A stretch of DNA of 64,000 nt. Origin: Mallotus nudiflorus (Eukaryota > Streptophyta > Magnoliopsida > Malpighiales > Euphorbiaceae). Position numbers and translations under genes: made by a program. The notes beneath the pieces are model-generated. The model saw only the letters and a list, made by a program, of their open reading frames with translations, was not told where the DNA came from and ran no database searches. The stretch is from positions 1,976,001 through 2,040,000 of the forward strand of contig CANTUR010000153.1 in NCBI GenBank assembly GCA_947683625.1, given 5' to 3'. Below are positions 44,902 to 56,697 of this stretch, one piece after another (the first letter of the stretch is position 1; each line of letters starts with the position of its first letter).

Positions 44902-46450
44902 TAATGACTTGCCCTCACCATTGAAACAGTGCTTCTTGCACTGTGTCATCTTCCCCAAGGATCATAGGTTGAGTAGAAGGAAATTGATTAGGATGTGGAT
45001 GGGTCAAGGTTATCTTAGAGCAGCAACAAGTAAGGATATGGTGAAGATAGGTGAGGAGTATTTCAAACACTTAGCTATGAGCTCTTTGTTCTAGGATTTT
45101 GAGGAAGATGGTGAGGACATGAGCAATAGTTATTGTAAGATGCATGATTTTGGTCAAATTCTGAAGAAGAAGGAAAGTTGTAGCATAGAGGTCAATAGTA
45201 CTACCAATAGGATAGATGATTTAAGATAAAATTTGAGTTAAAATTTAAGAAAAAATTTAAATGCAGAAATTTCAATGGTTGGCCAAAGGAATTACTCATT
45301 TCCTAGTTGTGAATATAATTTTAAAACATTTTGGAGTCTGATTATTTTGTCTACTCCTAGTGAATCAATGATTGAAGCGGCCTTACCTTACATATTCCAT
45401 GAATTGACATGTTTGAGGTCATTAAGCTCAAGTAATTGAGGCATTAAAGAAATCCCATGCACTATTAGTAAATTGATCCATTTGAGAGAGTTAGACTTGT
45501 CTCAGAATTCAAATTTAAAAAAGTTACCTGAAACATTATGTAAATTATATAATTTACAAACCTTAGTTGTGGATGAATGTAGGAGAATCATTATCTCAAG
45601 GGATGGTAAAACTTATTAACTTAAACTGTTTGTACAATTTTAGCTGTGGGTCTTTGTGGTTGCCAAAAGGAATAGGGAGAATAAGTGATTTCCAGAGATT
45701 AAGTAGGCTCAACATTGGCCATGTCTATCTCTTATAGATGTGGAAAACCTCAACAGCCTTGGTGGTAATTTGGTGTTAAAATGGATGAGACAACATAAGG
45801 CAGATGTGGATGTAAAAGATGCTAAGCAGGCACAGTTGAAGGCTAAAAAACACCTCACGGAATTGGTACTCCTTTTTAGTGAAGAAGATGAAGATGGAGG
45901 AGAGTGGAGGAAAGGTGGAGATGAAGAGTTACTAGAAGCTTTAGAGCCTCCTGCAAATTTGAAATATTTAGAAATAAATGATTACAAAGGCATCAAAATT
46001 TGCAGTACAAGTTGGATAACGTGGAGGCTGAACTCTCTTAGGAAGCTTATTCTTTGGGATTGGATAAACTGTGAGCAATTGCCTTCCCTTGAATCTCTTA
46101 AAATTGCGGGGTTTATGAGTGTTAAGAAAGTAGGTGGTGAGTTTCTTGGGATGGATGGTCATGATGGTGGGATTGGTGGAAGTGGTAGTGGTGATACTGA
46201 TGCTATAAATCCTGCGCTAATATTATTCCCCAAATTGATGGAATTGGAGTTCCGTAGGGTGAAAGAATGGGAAGAGTGGAATTATGAAGAAGATGAAAGT
46301 ATAAAAAATATAAGAATAATGCCATCTCTTCGCTCTTTGAATATTACATTCTGTGACAAGTTGAAAAAATTGCCACATTACAACAGCCAAAACACTTCAC
46401 TCAACCTTGAAATTGATGAATGTCCAGCTCTGCATTATGCAGGAAATTAA
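44902..46450 (+). pseudogene. CNL resistance gene relic, 3' part (RNBS-D, MHD, LRRs)
   Basis: Continues the gene cut at 35,821. RNBS-D reads DLPSPLKQCFLHCVIFPKDH (44,906-44,970), followed by LIRMWMGQGYL and a KMHDFGQ MHD motif at about 45,137-45,157, whose Asp normally holds ADP. LRRs follow with stops at 45,200-45,700 and then a clean 236-codon frame from 45740 to 46450: LEPPANLKYLEINDYKGIKI, LRKLILWDWINCEQLPSLES, FPKLMELEFRRVKEWEEWNY, MPSLRSLNITFCDKLKKLPH. These are typical R13-type LRRs of non-TIR receptors. The frame ends with LEIDECPALHYAGN. The long clean 3' frame suggests that the gene died recently or that the 3' part has few mutable codons. Confidence 0.88.
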
Positions 46451-46639
46451 GAAATTAAAAGGTAATATCTCTTCACTTTATTAATTAATTATTCTTTAAT
46501 TTCTTTTCTTTTCCAATTTCTCATAACTATAATTAACGTTTTTGGGGTTTTTTTAAACCTCGACATCGTTTCACAACAGTCAATCTCCTCACCTGCAGAG
46601 TGGTGGAAAGGACTTCAACACCAATGAGCTTGTGATTCG

Positions 46640-46940
46640 GTGAGAAGGTGAATTTATGTATCTTTTCTCTTGCAAAACTGGAGCAGCACTTGGGGCCATT
46701 TTACAAGGTCTTTGATCTCTTCTTAACAGGTATCTCTTAACTAATAGAGTCCAACTTCAATGCATTGTTATTGGCACTACTGCTTGGGTATCTGGTTCCA
46801 CTACAGCATCTTGGAGGCTAAGGGCTTCTTACCACGAGTTTCCTTTATTTTTATGCTGAGGAGAAGGTAATGCAATTGCTGATCAATTAGCTAAACAAGG
46901 AATGGAAAGGAATTCTGATGTCGTGGCTCACTGCTAACCC
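46640..46940 (+). pseudogene. LINE-type RNase H fragment
   Basis: Reads KTGAALGAILQGL, NRVQLQCIVIGTTAWVSGS and EGNAIADQLAKQGMERNSD with stops and frame changes. The last matches the C-terminal REGNxxADxLAKxG motif of RNase H domains in plant LINEs. No other LINE part was found. Confidence 0.45.
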
Positions 46941-49300
46941 AGCCATTCACTTTCAGATCTGCTGAAGGAGATGCCATCAGGGCACTGTTTTCATGCAAAA
47001 TTGTGCTTAATGCCCAATGTTTTGGAATAGTGCTGAGTACTAATGATGTTTTCTTTCTGCAGCCAAAAAGGTCCATTTGTGAAGACATACACGTCTTGGA
47101 CTCATACTTCTGTCTATGAATTTAGTCTGTGACAAAGCTCAATTAGCACCAAAACGAGGACTCGAATTTTCAACTTGGTCTCTGTCAGTTGTACAAGATA
47201 CAATGCCCAACTGATCAGATTCAAGTGGTGCTGATGTTTTGGTTCAAGTGGTTGATTTTGAGATGATCAAATAGAGGCAAATGAGGCACCATATGCATTT
47301 ATATCCTGGAAGCTCCTTCAGTATGGTCTTTGCTAGGTTGAAGAAGCGGTTTTTTGTTTGATTGTCAATGTAATTGTATCTTGAGTTACGAGATGCATAT
47401 GAATTAATATTTATAGTTGCAATGATCAAGTTCAATATTTTGGAATCACCCATTTAAGGATGACTGGTTTTTTTTGTTTTTTTTTTTAACCTTAAATACT
47501 CCATTTTGGTCTCTTATTCTTTGCATATGATAATTGTGGCATTGTTAATTGTTGCAATACTTTGTTTTAAAGTTGAACTTGCAAATTGTGGCATTTAGCC
47601 AACAAACATTACTTGATAGATTCCATGCCACAATTTAACAGATTGGTACCTTATTATTTGACAGCTTTCATTATTGGACATAATTTATGAAATCTGAACA
47701 GATATAATCATTTTAATTTGTGGATATAAATGTATTAATATAAAATATATAAAAATTGAAAATCTTTCATTTACAAAATGAAGATGCATGTCTTCTGATT
47801 TTTTTTTAAATTTTATTTTAATATTTTAACTTTGATATTTAGTTAATTGTTGATAACTTTAATAAAAATTTTAATTCAATTAAAAATAAAATAAAATTAG
47901 AATAAATTTTATAATGTTGCAAACATGCTACTAAAGGTCTGTAATATCTGTTGAGAACAGGTCATCTCCTCCACACGCAACCACCACTCCCACTAGTCCA
48001 CCACCATATTTACAGCCTATCAAAAATAAATGAAGAACATAACCCACAATAAAATACGAAATCACAGTAAATAAATCATGAATTTTGTATCATTGATCAG
48101 TAACAATGCCAAGTCTTTTCTTGCATTATTTTTTGAAAGAAAATCTTGCATGCTTCTGACCACAGCAAAAAGAAGAGAAATTAAAAGATATTAAATTATA
48201 CGTTTGAATTAAAAAAAAAAAAAAAGGCAAGGGGCTGAAGTTTTTGGTATTAGCATTGCACAACCAAATTTGATTCTCAACTAACAAAAATAAAAAATGT
48301 TTGGCATGCTCATGGACTAAATAACTCCCAACTTAGAACCTTACTGATTTTTCATCGAAAGATAACAAAGATATGCATTTCATTTTTGAAATTCAAAGAT
48401 ATGAATGTCCTGAAACATCTAAAGCAATTTACAAGAACATTTACAAGGTGACGTTGTGATTTTTCATGAATTTTCTTGTTAAGTGCAGAGGTTGTTGTCA
48501 AGAACAGCAAATTATATCATGGACAGTCCATGATGTTATGTGTGTCTGTTAAGTTTCACACGTGTGTTTTTTCTTTTTTCCACACTTCCTTCTTCTTCTT
48601 CTTGCGCGTCTTCTTCTTCTTATTTACCAGCAAGCAACCACTGAAAATCTTCCATCAGTTGAAGGTTCGTATAAAACCACATCGTCCTCAATAAAGCATC
48701 TGGCAAAAAAATCATAGATTATAATTGGTAGAAAATGAGAGAGGTGACTGAAAATTGCTGGATGAAGATGGCTTGAACTTGAAAGGTAATGTAAAAAAAA
48801 GCATGACCAATTTTTTGGATTGAAGTGTTAGTTAACTCTGATAAGCCATTAGGATGGATTTTGGCAATTCCACTCAAACTTAGATTAGCTCCTTGGAAGA
48901 CATTGTAGATGAACTGGTTTATTTTTTGAGAAGAGGCCATGAATCTCAAGGAAGAAAAAACAGTTGGTATAAAGATATGCATTAATGCAAGTAGTGGACC
49001 CATTAACAAGGAAAACGAGAGAGAGAAAGTTTAAATCTGGGTTCCGGTTACATCAAAAGATTAAATTAATGGATAATAATGGACATACAATTGAAAAAAA
49101 GTAGTGAATGGAAAACAAAAAATCAACGTAAATCTGCAGATGAAAATCAATAGATCTAGAAATAAAGGTTAATGAAATTGCAGCAAACTCATTTATCCTG
49201 CAAGTGAAGATAGATGAACCTAAGTGGGAAAAAAAAAAAGACATTTCATGGAAAAAAAAAAGAGGGTGCGTTCTTTTTGTAATCTTGCATGTATAAGTTG
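46941..49300. other. AT-rich intergenic DNA, no gene
   Basis: No supported ORF. Includes an ATCATGGAC-A-GTCCATGAT palindrome (48516-48534) and CTT-rich tracts (48,585-48,620). Confidence 0.4.
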
Positions 49301-49445
49301 ATATTGCAATATGGATAGGGGTCCATAATATAACAATTGATCAAGAATGTGCATGACAAAGTTTAGGCACTTATTTACAAATTTTCTTGCTTAGGATGTG
49401 GCGATGCGCAAATTATATTATGCACCCTTATCTATATTGCAATAT
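49301..49445. mobile_element. Small MITE-like element with 33-bp inverted ends
   Basis: Left end ATATTGCAATATGGATAGGG, continuing GTCCATAATATAAC. The right end is its reverse complement with about five mismatches. Total 145 bp, no coding capacity. Each end starts with the 12-bp palindrome ATATTGCAATAT. A related arm sits at 50,904-50,940. Confidence 0.5.
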
Positions 49446-49659
49446 ATACCAGATGTCTATTACATGTCTGAGTCTTTTTATTTAACACTTCTTTTTTCTT
49501 TTTAATGCTTCTTTTTTTTTTAAGTGCACGCTTCCTCTTCTTCTTTTTCTTCTTCTTCTTCACTTTGCTCTTATCTTCTCTTGCATTTTTCTCTTCTCTT
49601 CTCCTCTTACTTTTCCTCTTCTTCCTTTTATTTTTCTTTTTATGTAGTATGTATTTAGT

Positions 49660-49815
49660 CTTCATCTCAAGTATCATTTAAAAAGAAGACAACAGGCTCC
49701 ACAATCGAAACAAAAGAGTCTAAGAAGCGCAAGATTGCATATGGAAGGTCTGAGGAAGATTCTGATGATGACTTCATTGTTAATAGAAGCACAAAGAAAC
49801 AGAGAGAATGTTGAA
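49660..49815 (+). pseudogene. Unrecognised exon-like fragment, basic/acidic nuclear-type protein
   Basis: Open frame after a pyrimidine-rich tract and a possible TTTAG acceptor: SFKKKTTGSTIETKESKKRK, then SEEDSDDDFIVNRSTKKQRE and a TGA. A Lys/Arg-rich patch next to Ser/Asp-rich text looks like a nuclear protein linker. No family can be assigned. The minus-strand Lys/Arg-rich ORF over 49,432-49,677 is only the shadow of the CTT tract. Confidence 0.3.
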
Positions 49816-50178
49816 TAAAACATTTCTCATCTTTATAATTCTCTAGAGCTTTGAAGGCTATTAAGGTGCTCAACAATTAACTAAATTCTTTAACGTGTAT
49901 TGGTGCTTCTCTTGATCTGCAAAACATTAGAATTGTTAATTCTTATTCTTAGTTAAATCCTACATGGAACCAAATTGTAGTTTATTTGATTTTAGTTTAC
50001 ATTCAATAGCTATTGGGTAGCTTTTTTTTTTTTATTATTATTATCTTCTTCTTCTATTTTTAGATTGAATTTTATAAATTCATTAGTTGTAATGTAAAGA
50101 TTCATCTACTATAGATTGGAGGTTCATGTGTGAACCTGCAAGTGAAGGTTAATGAATATACTACAAATTCATTGCATG

Positions 50179-50620
50179 TAGGGGGTGAGCAAAATCCTCC
50201 CGCCTCGATTACCCGACTTGAAACCGACATTACCTGAGTCAGGTCGGTTAATTTTGCAAGTTTTCGATGCGAAATGACTTGACTAAAAATTCAAATTTTA
50301 CCTATAAAATATATATTTTTTTATAACTAAAATGAAACACTAGCATTTGTGGCAAAACAGTAAGGGATTTCTTTAACCTTTGGAAGGTTGTGGTTCAAAT
50401 CCCACAATTCCGTAATTTTACTTCAGAGGGAAGAAAGCACGTTAGTTTACCTTTTGGCTACTTGTAATTCCTTTGTTCTTTTGTTTTGCTCATTTTATGT
50501 ATTAATTAGTCAGATACATGAAAATTGACCTCCACCAAACCAAATATGTTCAGGTCGGGTCAGTTTTGAATTTTTTAAAAAATTGAAACTTGATCTAAAC
50601 TCGTATGATGCTCACCCCTA
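50179..50620. mobile_element. hAT-like MITE
   Basis: Ends are TAGGGG(G)TGAGCA and its complement TGCTCACCCCTA. Subterminal GGTCGG words occur at both sides (CAGGTCGGTTAATT; CAGGTCGGGTCAG). Such ends with 8-bp duplications are typical of hAT MITEs. The flanking octamers ATTGCATG and TCAACATG match at only 4 of 8 positions, so the duplication is not proven. Confidence 0.5.
50349..50402 (+). ncRNA. tRNA-like Pol III promoter pair (SINE head or tRNA relic)
   Basis: A-box-like GTGGCAAAACAGTAAGG at 50349 and B-box GGTTCAAATCC at 50392-50402 (consensus GGTTCRANTCC), with usual spacing. The B box lies in a 6-bp stem TTGTGG/CCACAA. No acceptor stem closes it, so it is not a working tRNA gene. It lies inside the hAT-like MITE. 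Confidence 0.4.
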
Positions 50621-51082
50621 TCAACATGTTCATTAAATCTGCAAATAAAAATTAATGAACCTGCAGTAGACTCATTAATTTTGACCTACAAATTGATTGA
50701 TTCTAAATGAACATACAAGATTAATAAATCTCATAGTTTTGATCAATTAACATATTAATTTGTACAAGTATAAAAATAAGTTAACTAATTAAAATAAAGT
50801 TTAACATAAAAACAAAAAGAGGACGTTTCGACATGACAAAAAGTTTGACGCAAAAAAAAAAAAGATGCATTTTTTGATTCACACATATTATAGAGTCTTA
50901 ATCCATATTGCAATACGGATAAAGTTCATGGTATAACAATCCGTGGCGAAGTGCTCAATTGATAGTACAAATTGGGCCAGCACAGAGAAAAAGACTTTTT
51001 GATTCATGAAATCTCACATGGACGAGGCTTAGTCAGGACATGAAACCTCCAATTGGTCCAATTGAAGACAACAAAAATGAGC

Positions 51083-51132
51083 AATAATAATAATAATAAT
51101 AATAATAATAATTATTATTATTATTATTATTA
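51083..51132. repeat. (AAT)n(ATT)n microsatellite hairpin
   Basis: Nine AAT units turn into about eight ATT units, giving a self-complementary tract. Confidence 0.85.
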
Positions 51133-53113
51133 CTTTAAAAGTACTTAATATAAAAAATTATTTAAATTAATTTATTTTTATCTATTTACAATTTTAACTT
51201 TTAATTATTTTTTAATAAATTAAATACTAAAAATATTTGAAAACATAATTTCATGTATAATCACTTACAAGATTTCTTAGTTAATAAAAAAGTAAAAATA
51301 CATTTTTTTCAATTTTTATATATTTTTATTTTACTGTATATTTTTTGATTTACAGTTTTTATTGAATTTGGTGGAATTAAAATATGGATTGTATGAAATT
51401 AGTAGGTTCAATAAATTTATTTTTGTAATTATAAGTTTTATAAATTTATTATGATTTTAAAAAAGACATTATTATTTTATCATCGAAATGATGAATTTAT
51501 ACAAATTATTTTCACTATATAAATTGGAATATATCTTTTATTATAGTTTTTTTAATAGTTTATAACACTTAATTATTATAAAAAAAATATTAAAATACTA
51601 AACTAGCAAATATTAAAAACTTCAAATACAAAAAAAAGCCATTATCAAATTGGTTAACGGAATTAATCAAATTTTAATATTTTTTTAATTTTAAATATTA
51701 AAATAATTAAAAGTTCAATTTATTTAGTAGGTTCAGTTTTTATTTTAAAAATTTTAATCATTTAAATTTGATTTCTGATTTAATTCAATTCGATTTGTTT
51801 CTATTTTGATTTGATTCAATTAATACATTTCGGTAAAAAAAAAAAAAATTGATCGAAACAACCAAATGCACACCATAGCCCTTGGTCAAAGAAACAATCT
51901 CAACGTTCTTTTCACTTTCTCTGTGTAGTAAGTCTCTTTATTTACTGCATCTCTTGCAGGAAATGTAGTTTATAGACAATGCTTGCTATGGGTTGACACA
52001 TTACATAACATGTTGTAGATTCTAGGAAAATTTCTGAAGAGAAAAACGTGTCTGTCTATGTCAATGATACATGGAGGATCACATCACATAATGAAGCAAA
52101 GGCAGAAGCCAGCACATGCATGTCATCTGGTAGTAGAGAACTAAATACTCCTACGAAGAAGTAGTGGTTGAATGAGAAGTGAGTGGGCATGTCATGAGAG
52201 TAAATGAGAAGTGAGTGGGCATGACATGAGAGTAAAATACTAAGCATACAACTAGTAGAAAACCCAAGTGTTTATTAAATAAGCAGAGCTAGTAAATTTG
52301 TTTACCTAAAATTTTACCTGTCAGTTTGATTCTAGTTCGCATCTGCTAGTTCCAAAGTTCGCATCTGTTGATAATAATAAGTCTGCAGGTGGTCCACCAA
52401 TTATTCTTTAATGTTTGAGGTTGTATACATTATGTCCAAAACCTATATCAAAATATCAAACCCATAACAACAATTTAGAGCCTGGGGAGGGTCCAAATCC
52501 AGATTCTGATGTGGTTAACCTTTGATTTGCAAGTAAGCATACAACTAATAAAAAACAAGTGTTTTTAATTACTTTTTTACATGTGCTTTTTAATTTCTTG
52601 GTCTTGAAATTATAATCTAATTTTTTTGGGGGGGAGGAGGGTTCATAGATTAGTAAATGGAAGAAAGGAGTGAAGAAAGAGAAGCTCCAAGTTGCATTTA
52701 GAACCAAATACCGACAAAAACAGCCCAAACCCAAAGTGATTAATTAATTTTAAATAGTTAAATTAATATTGTATGAAATTTATATAATATATATAGTTTA
52801 TTACTTAAAACCGCTCAACTGAATAATTTTAATTTCGAACTGAACCAAATTTTATGATTAATTTGATATGGTACTGAATATTTATAAAAAAAAACAGAAT
52901 CTAAAATTGTATCGAACCATACCAAAGTCAAAACTAGACATAGTACCGAACATTAATTTAATAAGTAATACATAGATCTTAATAAATAATAGCAAGTATT
53001 AACTTAATTATATACTTTTAATTATATTGCCAAGTAATATATATATGTATAAAAATATATGATAAAAATTAATATGTTTTGTGATTAAAAAATAATAAAT
53101 AAATTGTTAACAA

Positions 53114-53114
<1 letters not shown>
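51133..53114. other. AT-rich intergenic DNA, no gene
   Basis: No supported ORF or element. GAACTGAACCAAA / GTATCGAACCATACC words (52,835-52,965), similar to hAT-MITE subterminal repeats, recur at 54,070-54,115, but no termini could be fixed. Confidence 0.35.

Positions 53115-53160
<46 letters not shown>
53115..53160. repeat. (TTA)n microsatellite
   Basis: About 15 uninterrupted TTA units. A second TTA tract lies at 53,840-53,886. Confidence 0.9.
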
Positions 53161-53839
53161 CATTGTTGCTGCTACTACTATGATTATTATTTTTCAATTA
53201 ACAAGTAAAAATATGTAATGTCTATTACATTACAATTTGAACTTAAAATATAAAAATAAAAAAACTCACATTATATAGTTTCAAATAATTCAATTAACAA
53301 ATAAGAATGTAGAATGTCCATTACTACACACTTTAAACTTAAAATATGAGAAATAAGAAAATTATTATTATCAACAACAAGTAAAATGTAGAATAATCAT
53401 TATATTTCAATTTAAACTAAAAATATGCAAATAAGAAAATTAACATTGTATAATTTTTAATTAAAATATGTTATTATTATATTTGATAACTTATTAGTAA
53501 TTAATTTTAGTAAGTAATCTAATCTTGTTGATGTTATTTAAAATTAATGAGCTAAATAATATTATTATATTTAATAACTTATTAATTATTATTGTTATTG
53601 AGTAATATAATCTAATTGATATTATTTAAAATTAATAAGCTAAATAATATCATTATAATTATTATTTTGCTACATGATAATATATAGACATGTATTGTAG
53701 ATAATTAAAACAACGCAGTTTTTCCTAATGCTACATTGTTTTGACTAAAGTAAGTAGTGATATTATAAACGAAAATAAGAGAAGATAAGTTATTTTTATT
53801 AATTAAAATATATTGCTATCATTATATTTACTAATTAAT

Positions 53840-53851
53840 TATTATTATTAA

Positions 53852-53886
<35 letters not shown>
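53840..53886. repeat. (TTA)n microsatellite
   Basis: About 15 TTA units with one interruption (TTAATATTA). The following 54.0-54.7 kb holds no gene that I can support. Confidence 0.85.
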
Positions 53887-53890
<4 letters not shown>

Positions 53891-54775
53891 CATATATATA
53901 TACAATAACCAAAATGACATATTTTTACCCAAAACTATGTCATTTTAATTTATAGATAATAAATATAATTTTAATTATTTGTGGATAACATTTAATTTAT
54001 TTGTGGATAATAAATATAATTTAAATTAATAATATAAATTTATCTATTACATAAATTCTCGAATTCCTGTTTTGAACCATACCATACTGATCTGTTATGA
54101 TAGAACCGAACCGAATCTCTGTATTGAACTGTCTTGAAAAATAAGATGGTACTAGCACAAAAATTTTTAAATTAAATACTAATACTAAACATTTTATTTT
54201 TAAAATTCCTAAAATATAAGATGGTTTCAAAAATTTTAAATCTCGGATTTTCCCGATCAATACATTGACTTAGATGATTCTCTAAGTTAGTGGTCAAGAA
54301 ATAATCTTAACAATTAATTACGCTCTTCTTTGCGTAATGACCTTTTTTTTTATTCTCTGTACAGCCGTACCCAACTTCGGATAGAGCTTGAAGCACAGCT
54401 TGTAACAGAGCTTAGACTCTACATCTCCGAATTTCCATAGCGAATAAATTGTTCAGCTTTGTTGAATAGAGCTGAATAGTTTATTGGTTCTGCTCCACAG
54501 AGCTGAACATTTTATTGTTAGGGAAATTTGGGGATGCCGAGTTGTGAGCTGTGAGCTTTGATGATGCAGTGGGGCTGTAGAAGGAGCAAGAGATGCCGAT
54601 GTTAGGTTTCTGCTAGTATGTCTGCTTATTTTACTATGTTGTGCTTGTTTTTTTCTTTTCGAATTTGCTTTTGTCCACATGTAGTACAAATGAACTGCTT
54701 CCTCCTGTGTTTTCGTCCAATGGATGTGTGATTTCTTTTCTTCCAGCTTGTAAAATGATAAATTCTAACTTTCAG

Positions 54776-55679
54776 TGTGGTAGTTCTGCTTCGGTTGCAA
54801 GAACACCCAAAATTTCAATGCTTTCGTTGTCCAATGGTTGGATGTGAATGGTGCCACTATGATGCTGAGTTTGTAGTTATTATCAGGAAAAGAGGATTTT
54901 GCAGTCATTGCTCAGCACTAGCAGGGGGTTAGTAGAGGGAACAAAGGGTCTAGACTATAATGCAGTATGGGTTATCTCTAATAGTCTCTTATATATTAAA
55001 TTCTACATTTGTTTACTGATATTATCTTGCCTGCTAAGAAAATATCTCATTAAATGCTTGAGATGCTACTGGGTTTGAAACATTGTGAATGCATATACAT
55101 GTTCTTGAGACTTAGAAAGGTACAATAAAAATCTGGCCTGAAGAGGGCTTAGACCTTAGATTAGTTTCTGCTGTCGATAGAGTATTGATGCTGTTTAGAT
55201 GGTCCCTTAAGCCATCCAAACTCAACTTTTCCTTATTCATTGTTTAGTTATTCGTTGTATGTTTGTTAATCTGTAAGTGAAGACAGACTTTGATGTGCGA
55301 GACATACATGAGTTCAATTTCAAGGGTTACTGGGGCATGGTTAGTGAAAAAGAAGGCTTAACTTCAAAACATGTCCATTATGCCAACAAACTGTTGAGCA
55401 TGCGTAAAAATTCTAGTTACCTGTCTGATTCATATAATATATGTGAAGGAGAAGGAAATGATAGAGAATCTGAAGAAACTCAAACTCTATCCGATGATGA
55501 TGATTGGAAAGATAGAAAAGGAAGTAGAGGAATGCTGAAAAGGAAGAGAAATAAGGGAAACTCCCATGTGATGGAAAGAAAGGTAACATCAAAGAAGAAG
55601 AAGAAGAAGAAGAAGGTGATAACGACACAACCAATGAATTATCACAGCATGAAGTTACTAACATTATGATAAAGTATTG
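54776..55679 (+). pseudogene. NERD/ZC3H19-44-like gene fragment, copy 2, 5' part
   Basis: 54776-54964 (after TTTCAG, before GTATGG) reads LLRLQEHPKFQCFRCPMVGC with EFVVI and KRGFCSHCSALAG, the second half of the PHD finger. It is close to copy 1 at 28,451 and keeps the same intron sequence after it (TTGTTTACTGATATTA, TGCTTGAGATGCTACT). 55,276-55,679 reads VKTDFDVRDIHEFNFKGYWG, MVSEKEGLTSKHVHYANKLL and an acidic/basic linker with a Lys run from an AAG microsatellite, then YHSMKLLTL. In this family this segment leads to the SWIB domain. It is cut by the TRIM at 55,680. A premature stop lies in the first exon. Confidence 0.7.
55675..55679. repeat. Target site duplication TATTG (left of TRIM)
   Basis: Repeated at 56478-56482. 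Removing the element restores an exon that reads on as CNEHRLYEPDKGCFVSVNAE. Confidence 0.8.
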
Positions 55680-56477
55680 TATTTTGAAATTGGGCTCCAT
55701 GAACTTGGATATACTTGGGCTTCATAACGAGTATGAGTGTTGAGCCTTTACACCAATTGAACTTGAACTTGAAATTTCCAATTGAGCCTTCATCATGAGC
55801 TTGCCTACCACCAAAATGGCTTTAGTCATTTGGATGGTGGCTCCCTTTCAATTATATGTCCATTATTTTCTTTCTTTCATTCTTTCCAATGTAGGATTGG
55901 TTCCACTTCATTTTCCAACACTCTCCCTCAAGCGCAATTGGGTTTTTCCTTATTTGAACTAGTTATGACTTGCCTCAATAGGGTTGATCTCAGTCTCTTA
56001 AACTTACCTCAAGCTTTCAAACTTCACTGGTTCATACCTCTATGGTATCCTCCAGTCTTCATATGGTCGATGAGCCTCTCAAATCTCCAAGTCCAACCTC
56101 TTCTTTTTGGGTTACTTGGGCTTCTAACATCAACTTGGCCTTCGACTCAGGCCTCAACATCCATATAGGGTTCCAGGATCTTTTTGGCCTATTAAAATAC
56201 TCATGGGTTCTGATATCATATTGTGAAATCGGGTTCCATGAACTCGGACATGCTTGGACTTTATAACAGGCTTAAGTGTTGGGCCTTTGTACTAATTGGG
56301 TTTGAACTTGAAATCTCCAATTGGACTTCTAAAATGTTGGATTGGGCCTTCATCATGGGCTTGCCTACTATCAAAATGACCTTAGCCATTTTAATTGTGG
56401 CTCCCCCTGAATTATATGCCCATTCTTTTCTTTATTTCTTTCCAATGTAGAATTGGTTTCCACTTCATTTTCCAACA
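55680..56477 (-). mobile_element. 798-bp TRIM retrotransposon inside NERD-like copy 2
   Basis: Direct LTRs 55680-55920 and 56219-56477. On the minus strand the LTR starts TGTTGGAAAATGAAGTGG and the primer binding site TGATATCAGAACC (initiator-Met type, two G-to-A changes) follows the 5' LTR directly at 56218. A CTTGAGGGAGAG polypurine tract (55,932-55,921) precedes the 3' LTR. The 298-bp interior has no coding capacity. The 5-bp TATTG duplication is intact. Confidence 0.88.
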
Positions 56478-56697
56478 TATTGCAATGAACACAGGCTTTA
56501 TGAACCAGACAAAGGTTGCTTTGTATCTGTTAATGCTGAAAAAATCATACTTCTCTTCTTGAAGAGGAGTTTAGTGGAAGAATAAGCAAAGCAACCTGAT
56601 ACATTTGATGCTAAAGTAATTAGAAGTTTTGTGTGAACCAAATCTGATCATTATGACTATTTGCACGAAAATCCTTCTCGGCTTTTGAAAGCGACAG
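56478..56697 (+). pseudogene. NERD-like copy 2, Plus-3 domain start
   Basis: Reads CNEHRLYEPDKGCFVSVNAE, then LLFLKRSLVEE, stop, AKQPDTFDAKVIRSFV and YDYLHENPSRLLKATG before a GTAACT donor. LKRSLVEELxKQPDTFDxKVxGSFVRxKSDPxDYLQKNxxxLLxVTG is the Plus-3 start, which binds elongation-factor or nucleic acid partners. TTA-to-TAA and CGA-to-TGA changes give stops. The next Plus-3 exon seen in copy 1 was not found here. Confidence 0.7.

Noticed and set aside
49432..49677. Lys/Arg-rich minus-strand ORF of 81 codons
   Set aside because: Direct shadow of a CTT/TCTTTT tract; composition only, no domain.
52830..54115. GAACCGAACC-type words as ends of a large hAT MITE
   Set aside because: Words are scattered and no matching termini or target duplication could be placed.
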